This document shows, piece by piece, positions 20,054-26,436 of a stretch of DNA of 38,673 bases. The notes under the pieces were generated by a model. That model ran no database searches. It was not told where the DNA came from and was given only the letters and a program-made list of their open reading frames with translations. Made by a program: the position numbers and the translations under genes. The stretch is taken from the IMG/VR virus record IMGVR_UViG_3300045912_000943, positions 1 through 38,673 of that record, one strand, 5' to 3'. The DNA comes from a virus. Each line of letters starts with the position of its first letter. Within the stretch, counting starts at the first letter, position 1.

Positions 20054-20278
20054 CCGCGCCCGCTCTCAGAGCACCCGAATAAGAGCCCAAAGAGCACACT
20101 AAGAGCGGCCTCCGAGGTCCGGGGGGTGTCTCGGGTGCGGCGCGCGCCAGACCCCGCTCCACGGGCTTCCCAGGCCGTTCTTCGCGCGCGCCCGACCCCG
20201 CGGTTTTCGGGCCCGTCTGTTCTCGGCCGCGTCTGGGGGCATGAACAGCGGCCGCGCGCGCGTGCGACGGTCGCCGCG
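20054..20278 (+). promoter_or_regulatory. Region between G and protease I, with AGAGC repeats
   Basis: This 225-bp gap holds AGAGC four times (20068, 20082, 20091, 20102) in an AT-richer patch, preceded by an inverted GCTCT-C-AGAGC at 20062-20072, possibly a terminator for the upstream transcript. The bipartite late-promoter candidate lies at 20237-20268. I see no gene in the gap; frames crossing it lack ribosome sites. Confidence 0.45.
20237..20268 (+). promoter_or_regulatory. Candidate late promoter before protease I
   Basis: GGGCATGAACAGCG (20237-20250), 13 bp, then GCGAC (20264-20268), identical in sequence and spacing to the element at 13401-13432. It ends 10 bp before the protease start. 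In Mu the PI late promoter lies upstream of gene I. The repeat is seen; promoter activity is inference. Confidence 0.6.
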
Positions 20279-21340
20279 ATGCAGAGGCTGCACATCTTCC
20301 GCGCCGGCACGCACCGGCCGATGGACGGCGGGACGATCGCGTTCGCGAGCGCCGACATCGCCGCGATCGCGCGCGCCTACGACCCCGCCAAGCACGAGGC
20401 GCCGATCGTGATCGGCCACCCGCGCACGAGCTCGCCCGCCTATGGCTGGATCGGTGCGCTGGCCGCCGAGGGCGACGACCTCTACGCCACGCCGCGGCAG
20501 GTCGAGCCCGCCTTCGCCGAGATGGTGCGGGCCGGGCGGTACAAGAAGATCTCGGCGCGGTTCTACGGCCCGACGCATCCCGCCAACCCCGCGCCCGGCG
20601 TCTACTACCTCGACCATGTCGGCTTCCTCGGCGGCGCCGCCCCGGCGGTGAAGGGGCTGCGGGAGGTCGAGTTCGCCGCCGACGACGCGGAGACCGTCAC
20701 GGTCGAGTTCGCCGCCCCCGAGCGCGGCACGCTCGCCGGCGTGCTCGGCGAGCTCGGCGCGCTGCTCGCCGGGCTGCGCGACCGGCTGGCCGGCGCCGAG
20801 CCGTCCCCATCCTTCGCCGATCCGCCCGCCCCGACGACCACCCCCCCACCCGAGAGGAGTCCCGCCGTGGACGATGCCGCCCGCGCGGCCGAACTCCAGC
20901 AGCAGCTGGAGGCCGCGAATGCCCGCCTCGCGCAGTTCGCCGAGGCGGAGGACCGCCGCCGGCGCGAGGCCAACCGAGACTTCGTCGAGCAGGTCGTGCG
21001 CGAGGCGCGGCTGCCCGCCGGGCTCGCGCCGCGCGCCACCGCGCTGCTCGACGCGCTCGACGCCGAGGCCACGGTCAGCTTCGCCGAGGGCGAGAGGACC
21101 CTGAGCGAGAGCCCGCGCGCGGCGTTCCAGGCGCTGCTGCGCGCCCTGCCGCCGCGCGTGGCGCTCGGCGAGGTCAACCCGCCCGGGCCGGAGAGCGGCG
21201 ACACCGTCGCCTTCGCCGAGGTGCCCGGCACCCAGGTCGATCCGGAGCGGCTGGCGCTGCACAACCGGGTGGTCGCGTACCAGCGCGCGCACCCCGGCAC
21301 CGACTACATGACCGCGCTGCGCGCGGTCGGCGTGAGCTGA
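20279..21340 (+). CDS. I: Prohead protease with fused scaffold (Mu gpI-like)
   Basis: The 353-residue product begins MQRLHIFRAGTHRPMDGGTI and has a Mu I-type serine protease domain (residues ~1-150: APIVIGHPRTSSPAYGWIGA, AGRYKKISARFYGP, YYLDHVGFLGGAAPAVKGL). A Pro/Thr linker (~180-196) and a scaffold domain (~197-353) with a coiled coil (ARAAELQQQLEAANARLAQF) follow. The protease matures the prohead and removes the scaffold; the H-P-R-T-S-S segment and S-A-R-F-Y segment are the likely catalytic neighbourhood. ATG 20279 is used because earlier in-frame starts read through the upstream gap and promoter motif. Confidence 0.9.
   Translation: MQRLHIFRAGTHRPMDGGTIAFASADIAAIARAYDPAKHEAPIVIGHPRTSSPAYGWIGALAAEGDDLYATPRQVEPAFAEMVRAGRYKKISARFYGPTHPANPAPGVYYLDHVGFLGGAAPAVKGLREVEFAADDAETVTVEFAAPERGTLAGVLGELGALLAGLRDRLAGAEPSPSFADPPAPTTTPPPERSPAVDDAARAAELQQQLEAANARLAQFAEAEDRRRREANRDFVEQVVREARLPAGLAPRATALLDALDAEATVSFAEGERTLSESPRAAFQALLRALPPRVALGEVNPPGPESGDTVAFAEVPGTQVDPERLALHNRVVAYQRAHPGTDYMTALRAVGVS
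20867..21340 (+). CDS. Z: Internal in-frame scaffold protein (Mu Z-like)
   Basis: Inside gene I an AGAGGAGT ribosome site (20853-20860) stands 6 nt before an in-frame GTG at 20867, which would give a 157-residue protein from VDDAARAAELQQQ to the shared stop. Mu expresses its scaffold Z from exactly such a nested start. The product is a coiled coil followed by DFVEQVVREARLPAGLAPRA and the LHNRVVAYQRAHPGTDYMTA C-terminus, which probably binds the capsid. The start is inferred from the ribosome site and analogy. Confidence 0.65.
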   Translation: MDDAARAAELQQQLEAANARLAQFAEAEDRRRREANRDFVEQVVREARLPAGLAPRATALLDALDAEATVSFAEGERTLSESPRAAFQALLRALPPRVALGEVNPPGPESGDTVAFAEVPGTQVDPERLALHNRVVAYQRAHPGTDYMTALRAVGVS

Positions 21341-21349
21341 GGAGCCCCC

Positions 21350-21766
21350 ATGACCCAGTACACCCCCGTCCTGACCCGGACGGTCACCGCGGCCGGCGCG
21401 GTCGCGCGCGGCCGCGCCGTCGGCTTCGACGGCGCGCAGATCGCCACGGCCGGCGCCAAGCCGCTCGGCATCGCGCACCACGCCGCCGCCGCCGGCCAGC
21501 AGCTCGCGGTCGGCACGATCGGCAGCGTGATCGCCGAGGCGGGCGCCGAGATCACCGTCGGCCAGGCGCTGGCGCTCGACTCGTCCGGCCGGGTCGTGCC
21601 GGCCGCCGCGCTGGCGGTGGCCGCCGGCGCGACGCCGGTGACCTCGGGCGCGGCCAACGGCGCGGCGGTGCTGACCGGCGGCGTGACGCCGCAGCACGTG
21701 GTCGGCGACGCGCTCCAGGCCGCCTCCGGCGCCGGCCAGTTCCTCGAAATCCTGCTGCGGCGCTGA
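21350..21766 (+). CDS. DUF2190 family capsid decoration/stabilisation protein
   Basis: The 138-residue product begins MTQYTPVLTRTVTAAGAVAR and is an Ala/Gly/Val-rich beta protein. It matches the DUF2190 layout (RAVGFDGAQIATAGAKPLGI, GTIGSVIAEAGAEITVGQAL, SSGRVVPAAA). Such proteins decorate the major capsid shell. It lies between protease I and the major capsid gene, 9 bp after the first, with a GGAG ribosome site in the gap. Confidence 0.82.
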   Translation: MTQYTPVLTRTVTAAGAVARGRAVGFDGAQIATAGAKPLGIAHHAAAAGQQLAVGTIGSVIAEAGAEITVGQALALDSSGRVVPAAALAVAAGATPVTSGAANGAAVLTGGVTPQHVVGDALQAASGAGQFLEILLRR

Positions 21767-21778
21767 AAGGACTGATGC

Positions 21779-22711
21779 ATGACCACGACGATGTCGCTCG
21801 GCCAGGTGCGGGTGATCGACCCGGTCCTGACCAATGTCGCGCGCGGCTTCCCGCAGCAGGAGCTCGCGGGGCTGGCGCTGTTCCCGGCGGTCAACGTGCA
21901 GCTCTCGGGCGGCAACGTGATCGGCTTCGGCCGCGAGGAGTTCCGCCTCTACAACCTGCGGCGCGCTCCGGGCGCGGCCACCGCGCGCGTGCCGTTCGGC
22001 TACGCCGCGCAGCCCTACGCGCTGGTGCAGGACGCGATCGAGGTGCCGGTGCCGCGCGAGCACATGCGCGACGCGTCCCGCTCGCCCGGGATCGAGCTCG
22101 GCACGATCGCGACCCAGAAGGGGATGCGCACGCTGATGCTCGGCCTGGAGGTCGAGCAGGCGACGCTCGCGCGCACGCTCGGCTCCTACCCGTCGACCAA
22201 CCGCGTGACCGTGGCGACCGAGAACCGCTGGACGGCCGACATCGACCCGACCACGGCGGTCGAGCTCGGCCGCGAGGCGATCCGCGCGCAGATCGGCCTC
22301 TACCCGAACACCATGGTGATGGGCGCGAAGGTGTTCGCCGCGTGCCGCTCGAACCCGAAGCTGCTGGAGCGGTTCAAGTACACCACCGCCGACAGCATCA
22401 CCGAGGCGATGCTGGCGCGGCTCTGGAACCTGGAGCGCGTGATCGTCGGCAAGTCGGTGACGGTGAACCAGCAGGACGTGCCGTCCGATGTCTGGGGCAA
22501 CGACGCGATCCTGGCCTACACGGCGATCGGCAGCCTGTCCGCGGCCGAGCCGACCTTCGGCTACACCTACACCATGGAAGGCCACCCGCTGGTCGAGCAG
22601 GCCTACTGGGAGGCCAACACGAAGTCCTGGGTCTATCCGGTCACCTACGAGCGGGTGCCGGTGGTGGCGGGCGGCGGCGCCGGCTACCTGATCCAGGCCG
22701 CGGTGGCCTGA
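21779..22711 (+). CDS. Major capsid protein
   Basis: The 310-residue product is a phage major capsid protein: MTTTMSLGQVRVIDPVLTNV, LFPAVNVQLSGGNVIGFGRE, FRLYNLRRAPGAATARVPFG, the MRDASRSPGIELGTIATQKG block and IRAQIGLYPNTMVMGAKVFA. It should form the HK97-fold icosahedral shell. The sequence is not the Mu gpT type but the kind paired with DUF2190 in other Mu-like phages. The length is usual. It starts after a GAAAGGA ribosome site at ~21766-21772 and is followed by the head-completion genes. Confidence 0.9.
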   Translation: MTTTMSLGQVRVIDPVLTNVARGFPQQELAGLALFPAVNVQLSGGNVIGFGREEFRLYNLRRAPGAATARVPFGYAAQPYALVQDAIEVPVPREHMRDASRSPGIELGTIATQKGMRTLMLGLEVEQATLARTLGSYPSTNRVTVATENRWTADIDPTTAVELGREAIRAQIGLYPNTMVMGAKVFAACRSNPKLLERFKYTTADSITEAMLARLWNLERVIVGKSVTVNQQDVPSDVWGNDAILAYTAIGSLSAAEPTFGYTYTMEGHPLVEQAYWEANTKSWVYPVTYERVPVVAGGGAGYLIQAAVA

Positions 22712-22714
22712 GCC

Positions 22715-22945
22715 ATGGCCTGGGTCCGGCTGCTGAACGGGGTGCTGACGCGCGCAGGCATCGTGCCCGAGGGCTCGGTGATCTCGGTCGCGCCGGACGA
22801 GGCCGCGCACCTGGTCGCGCTCGGCGCGGCCGAGATCGAGCCGTTGTCGCCGGCCGCCTCCGCGTCCCCTGCCGGCGACGACGCGGCCGGCGGCGCGCCT
22901 CCGGCGCCGCCGGCCGCCCCCGCCCGTCGCGGCCGCGCGCGCTGA
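22715..22945 (+). CDS. Small hypothetical head protein
   Basis: The 76-residue product has a conserved-looking N-terminal half (MAWVRLLNGVLTRAGIVPEG, SVISVAPDEAAHLVALGAAE) typical of short proteins encoded between capsid and DUF1320 genes, where a V-x-x-A-x-x-L-x-x-x-GAAE pattern recurs. The C-terminal half is Pro/Ala low complexity. It starts 3 bp after the capsid stop and overlaps DUF1320 by TGATG. A virion role is likely but not shown. Confidence 0.62.
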   Translation: MAWVRLLNGVLTRAGIVPEGSVISVAPDEAAHLVALGAAEIEPLSPAASASPAGDDAAGGAPPAPPAAPARRGRAR

Positions 22946-23394
22946 TGGCGGCGTACTGCACCCTCGCCGACCTGACCGGCCGGTTCGGCCAGGCCGAGCT
23001 GGTGCAGCTCGCGCCCGACGGCGCGGGCCTGATCGACGAGGCCAGGGTCGCGCGCGCGATCGGCGACGCCTCGGACACGATCGACGGCTATCTGCGGGTC
23101 CGCTACGTGCTGCCGCTGACCGCGGTGCCGCCGCTGCTGACCTCGCTCTGCATCGCGCTCGCCCGGCACCACCTGTACCAGGGCGGCGACCGCACCCCGA
23201 CCGACCAGGTCACGGCCGCGCGCGACCAGGCAGTGGCGTTCCTCAAGGACGTCGCCGCCGGCCGCGCCGAGCTCGGCATCGACGCCGCCGGCGCCGCCCC
23301 GCTGGAGGACGGCCCGGCCGTGCTCGCCGGCGCGGGCGCGGCGCGGCGGCTGGACGAGGACGCGCTGCACGACTTCCTGACGGGCCGGCGATGA
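22945..23394 (+). CDS. DUF1320 family head-tail connector (Mu gp36-like)
   Basis: The 149-residue product matches DUF1320: MAAYCTLADLTGRFGQAELV, VARAIGDASDTIDGYLRVRY, LPLTAVPPLLTSLCIALARH, HLYQGGD, and QAVAFLKDVAAGRAELGI. In Mu gp36 it belongs to the head-tail joining proteins. It is TGATG-coupled to the preceding gene and ATGA-coupled to DUF1834. The length is normal. Confidence 0.9.
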   Translation: MAAYCTLADLTGRFGQAELVQLAPDGAGLIDEARVARAIGDASDTIDGYLRVRYVLPLTAVPPLLTSLCIALARHHLYQGGDRTPTDQVTAARDQAVAFLKDVAAGRAELGIDAAGAAPLEDGPAVLAGAGAARRLDEDALHDFLTGRR

Positions 23395-23981
23395 TCGCGG
23401 CGATCGAGGACGCGCTGCTGGCGCGGCTTGCCGAGGCGTTCCAGGGCCGGCTGCGCGCGATCGACCACGTGCCGGCGCGGCTCGACGAGGCCGAGCTCGC
23501 CCGCGTGCTGAGCCTCGCTCCGGCGGCCTACACCGCCTTCCTCGGCTTCCAGCGGCGCGAGCGGCCGGACCGCACGGTCGACGCGACCTGGGGCGTCTAC
23601 CTGCTCGCCGCCAACGCGTCGGGCGAGCGCGCGCGCAGGCGCGGCGACGCCACCGCGATCGGCGGCTACGAGATGGCGCTGCTCGCCACCGCCGCGCTGG
23701 AGGGCTGGCGGCCGCCCGAGGCCGCCGGGCCGGTCGAGGTGCTGAGCTGCGAGAACCTGTTCAGCCCGGCCTTCGAGAAGCTCGGCCGCACCGTCTACGG
23801 GCTGGCGATCGAGCTGCCGATGGAGCTGCCGGAGGGGGTCGAGGATCCGCGCCTCGGCCTGTTCGAGACCTTCCACGCCGACTGGGACGTCCCGCCGCAC
23901 GGCAACGTCGCGCCGCCGCTGCCGGCGGACGCGCCGGACGCGGCCGACACCGTCTCACTGCCGCAGGAGGAGCCCGCGTGA
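23391..23981 (+). CDS. DUF1834 family protein (Mu gp37-like)
   Basis: The 196-residue product begins MIAAIEDALLARLAEAFQGR and carries the DUF1834 pattern (TAFLGFQRRERPDRTVDATW, GVYLLAANASGERARRRGD, and TVYGLAIELPMELPEG). These proteins lie before the sheath gene in Mu-like phages and resemble tail-terminator proteins (inference). It overlaps DUF1320 by ATGA and DUF2635 by GTGA. The C-terminal ~35 residues are Pro/Ala-rich and unlikely to be structured. Confidence 0.87.
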   Translation: MIAAIEDALLARLAEAFQGRLRAIDHVPARLDEAELARVLSLAPAAYTAFLGFQRRERPDRTVDATWGVYLLAANASGERARRRGDATAIGGYEMALLATAALEGWRPPEAAGPVEVLSCENLFSPAFEKLGRTVYGLAIELPMELPEGVEDPRLGLFETFHADWDVPPHGNVAPPLPADAPDAADTVSLPQEEPA

Positions 23982-24175
23982 AGCTCGCCCGGATGTTCGT
24001 GGTCCCCGCGCCGGGATTGCGCGTGCCGATGCCGGAGGCGCGGCCGCCGATGTCGCGCCACCTCCCGCCCGAGGGCGCCGAGGTCGAGGCCACCGAGTAC
24101 TGGCGCCGCCGCCTCGCCGACGGCGACGTGCGGCTCGCAGCGGCCGCGCAGACCAGCAAGGAGAAGTCGAAGTGA
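23978..24175 (+). CDS. DUF2635 family protein (Mu gp38-like)
   Basis: A GTG at 23978 (GTGA overlap) gives a 65-residue protein beginning MKLARMFVVPAPGLRVPMPE, with the DUF2635 features VPAPGLRVP, LPPEGAEVEATEYWRRRLADGDV and a charged tail. This small protein precedes the sheath gene in Mu-like phages. Its function is unknown. Confidence 0.87.
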   Translation: MKLARMFVVPAPGLRVPMPEARPPMSRHLPPEGAEVEATEYWRRRLADGDVRLAAAAQTSKEKSK

Positions 24176-25647
24176 GCGGCGGCGACATCAGCTTCAACAC
24201 CATCCCGGGGTCGATCCGCGTCCCCGGCGCGTATGTCGAGATCGACAACAGTCGGGCGCTGCGCGGGCTCTCGGACTGGCCCGCGCGCGTGCTGTTGCTC
24301 GGCCAGAAGCTGGGCACCGGCACGGTCGCCGCCGCCACGCCGGTGCGGCTGTTCGACGCCGCGCAGACGATCGGCTTCTTCGGTCGCGCCTCGCTGCTCG
24401 CGCACATGGCCGAGGCCTGGTTCCGCGCCGCGCCGCCGACCGAGCTCTGGGCGGTCGCGCTCGACGATGTCGGCGCGGGGACGGCCGCGACCGGCACCAT
24501 CACGGTGACCGGCCCGGCCACCGGCGCGGGCGCGATCGCGCTGCTGATCGGAGGCCGCCGCGTCGCGGTCTCCGTCGCCCCGGGCGAGTCGGCCAACACC
24601 ATCGCCGGCGCGCTCGGCGCGGCGATCGGCGCCTCGCCCGACCTGGCGGTGACCGCCGCGGTGGCGACGAATGTCGTCACGGTCACCGCGCGCCACAAGG
24701 GCGAGATCGGCAACGCGATCGACCTCCGGCACAGCTACCATCTCGGCGAGGCGCTGCCCGCCGGGGTCGGGCTCGCGATCGTGGCGATGTCGGGCGGCAC
24801 GCAGAGCCCCGACATCACCGCCGCGCTCGACGCGGTGGCCGAGACCTGGTTCACCGACTTCGTCACGCCCTGGACCGACGCGACCAGCATCGCCGCGCTG
24901 GAGGCCAGGCTCGCCGCCAATTTCGGGCCGCTGGTGATGCGCGACGGGCACGGCTGGGCCTCGCGCGACGGCACGGTGGGCGCGCTCGCGACCTGGGGCA
25001 GCGCGCGCAACTCGCCGCACCTGACCGTGCTCGGCCTGCGCGGCTGCCCGACGCCGGCCTGGGAGCGCGCCGCCACGCTCGCCGCGGTGGCGGTGCCGGC
25101 GCTGGCGATCGACCCCGCGCGGCCGGTGCAGACGCTGGCGCTGCCCGGGCTGCTCGCGCCGCGCATCCCCGACCGCTTCACCTGGACCGAGCGCGACGCG
25201 TTGCTGCGCGACGGGATCGCCACGGTGCGGCACAACGATGCCGGCCAGACCTTCATCGAGCGCGCGATCACCACCTACCAGGAGAGCCCGGCCGGCGCCG
25301 CGGACATCTCCTATCTCGACGTCGAGACGCTGAAGACGCTCGCCTATCTGCGCTACGACCTGCGCCAGCTGATCGCGCTGCGCTTCCCGCGCCACAAGCT
25401 CGCCGACGACGGCACCGCGTTCGCGCGCGGCCAGGCGGTGGTCACCCCCGGCACGATCCGCGCCGAGATCATCGCGCGGTTCAAGCAGTGGGAGGCGAAC
25501 GGCCTGGTCGAGGGCGTGGACCAGTTCAAGGCCGAGCTGATCGTGCAGCGCAACGCCGCCGATCCGAACCGGGTGGACGCGCTGCTGCCGCCCGACCTCG
25601 TCAACCAGTTCCGCGTGCTCGCCGCGCAGATCCAGTTCCTGCTCTGA
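24172..25647 (+). CDS. L: Contractile tail sheath protein (Mu gpL-like)
   Basis: The 491-residue product is a Mu L-type tail sheath: MSGGDISFNTIPGSIRVPGA and YVEIDNSRALRGLSDWPARV at the start, an inserted beta domain (~100-200), and the conserved C-terminal part (AITTYQESPAGAADISYLDV, LKTLAYLRYDLRQLIALRFP, HKLADDGTAF). It shows the virion is a contractile-tailed myovirus. A GTG start at 24172 overlaps DUF2635 (GTGA). The length is the usual ~490-500. Confidence 0.95.
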   Translation: MSGGDISFNTIPGSIRVPGAYVEIDNSRALRGLSDWPARVLLLGQKLGTGTVAAATPVRLFDAAQTIGFFGRASLLAHMAEAWFRAAPPTELWAVALDDVGAGTAATGTITVTGPATGAGAIALLIGGRRVAVSVAPGESANTIAGALGAAIGASPDLAVTAAVATNVVTVTARHKGEIGNAIDLRHSYHLGEALPAGVGLAIVAMSGGTQSPDITAALDAVAETWFTDFVTPWTDATSIAALEARLAANFGPLVMRDGHGWASRDGTVGALATWGSARNSPHLTVLGLRGCPTPAWERAATLAAVAVPALAIDPARPVQTLALPGLLAPRIPDRFTWTERDALLRDGIATVRHNDAGQTFIERAITTYQESPAGAADISYLDVETLKTLAYLRYDLRQLIALRFPRHKLADDGTAFARGQAVVTPGTIRAEIIARFKQWEANGLVEGVDQFKAELIVQRNAADPNRVDALLPPDLVNQFRVLAAQIQFLL

Positions 25648-25657
25648 GGAGGCGTCG

Positions 25658-26017
25658 ATGCCGCAGTTCCTGGGACGCGCGACCATCCGCGCCAACGGCA
25701 CGGTGATCGAGACGGCGAAGGGCGCCTCGCTCGACCTCGGCGGGGTGAAGCGCAACCCGGTCGTCACGGGCCGGCTGGTCGGGTACGCCGAGGAGACCGT
25801 GCCGGCGATGGTCGAGTGCGAGACCTCGCTGCGCTCCGGGCAGAGCCTGGAGACGCTGCGCAACCTCACCGGCGCGACCATCATCTTCGAGTGCGACACC
25901 GGCCAGCGCTACGCGATCGCCGATGCGTTCCTGACCGATGCGCCGACCCTGCGCGACGGCGAGGGCGGCCAGGTCAGCCTGAAGTTCGCCGGGCCCGGCG
26001 CGGAGGAGATCCTGTGA
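25658..26017 (+). CDS. M: Tail tube protein (Mu gpM-like)
   Basis: The 119-residue product matches the Mu M tail tube family: MPQFLGRATIRANGTVIETA, KGASLDLGGVKRNPVVTGRL, GYAEETVPAMVECETSLRSG, and YAIADAFLTDAPTLRDGEGG near the C-terminus. It forms the inner tube inside the sheath. A GAGGAG ribosome site precedes ATG 25658. The stop overlaps the chaperone GTG (GTGA). Confidence 0.93.
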   Translation: MPQFLGRATIRANGTVIETAKGASLDLGGVKRNPVVTGRLVGYAEETVPAMVECETSLRSGQSLETLRNLTGATIIFECDTGQRYAIADAFLTDAPTLRDGEGGQVSLKFAGPGAEEIL

Positions 26018-26379
26018 GGCCGGTCACGATCACGCTCGGCCAGCCGATCGAGCGGCGCGCCGCCGAGAGCGGCAGGCTGATCGAGCGGATCACCGAGCTC
26101 ACGCTGCGACCGCCGACGCTCGGCGACCTGGTGGCGGCGATGGATGCCGCCGGCGGCGCGGCCGCGCCGGGCACCCTGACGCTGCACCTCGCCGCGCGGC
26201 TCGCCGGGCTGAGCCCGCGCGACCTGGAGGGGCTCTCGCTCGCCGACGGCGCGGAGGTGCTGGCGGCGGTCACGGGTTTCATGCCGGCTGGCCTCCTCGC
26301 TGGGACGAGTGGCTCGCCGTCGTCGCCGGAAGCTTCGGCATCCCTGCCGACTGGCGCGACTGGGGGCCAGCCGAACTGA
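26014..26379 (+). CDS. Tail assembly chaperone, short product (Mu gp41-like)
   Basis: A GTG at 26014 opens a 121-residue frame. Residues 1-89 match the gp41/E tail-assembly-chaperone family (LGQPIERRAAESGRLIERIT, LRPPTLGDLVAAMDAAGG, LAARLAGLSPRDLEGLSLAD). The last ~32 residues (GLLAGTSGSPSSPEASASLP) look non-native, because the conserved extension lies in the -1 frame. The short product and its frameshifted form bind the tape measure before the tube assembles. Confidence 0.85.
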   Translation: MRPVTITLGQPIERRAAESGRLIERITELTLRPPTLGDLVAAMDAAGGAAAPGTLTLHLAARLAGLSPRDLEGLSLADGAEVLAAVTGFMPAGLLAGTSGSPSSPEASASLPTGATGGQPN

Positions 26380-26435
26380 GGTTCTGGGCGGGCCGCGCCC
26401 GCTGGTGGCGCGCACGCGCGACGCGCGAGGGGTGA
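26014..26435 (+). CDS. Frameshifted tail assembly chaperone (gp41/gp42-like fusion)
   Basis: At 26274-26280 the zero frame reads ACG GGT TTC, giving the slippery heptamer G-GGT-TTC (X XXY YYZ). A -1 slip continues HAGWPPRWDEWLAVVAGSF, then DWRDWGPAELRFWAGRARW, to TGA 26433-26435, for a 140-residue fusion. The extension has the P-A-E-L-R-x-W pattern of gp42/GpE chaperones, while the zero frame is low complexity there. Programmed -1 shifting at this place is conserved in Mu, lambda and P2 tail modules. The frame and heptamer are seen; slippage itself is inference. Confidence 0.78.
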
Positions 26436-26436
26436 G

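Noticed and set aside
20099-22810. A 903-codon open frame on the minus strand
   Set aside because: It is opposite protease I, the DUF2190 gene and the capsid gene, which have clear homology. Long antisense frames are expected in DNA this rich in G/C at third positions.
26281-26379. Zero-frame C-terminus of the chaperone as a native domain
   Set aside because: It is Ser/Gly/Pro low complexity, while the -1 frame carries the conserved-looking extension. The short product may still be made, but this tail is probably not functional.
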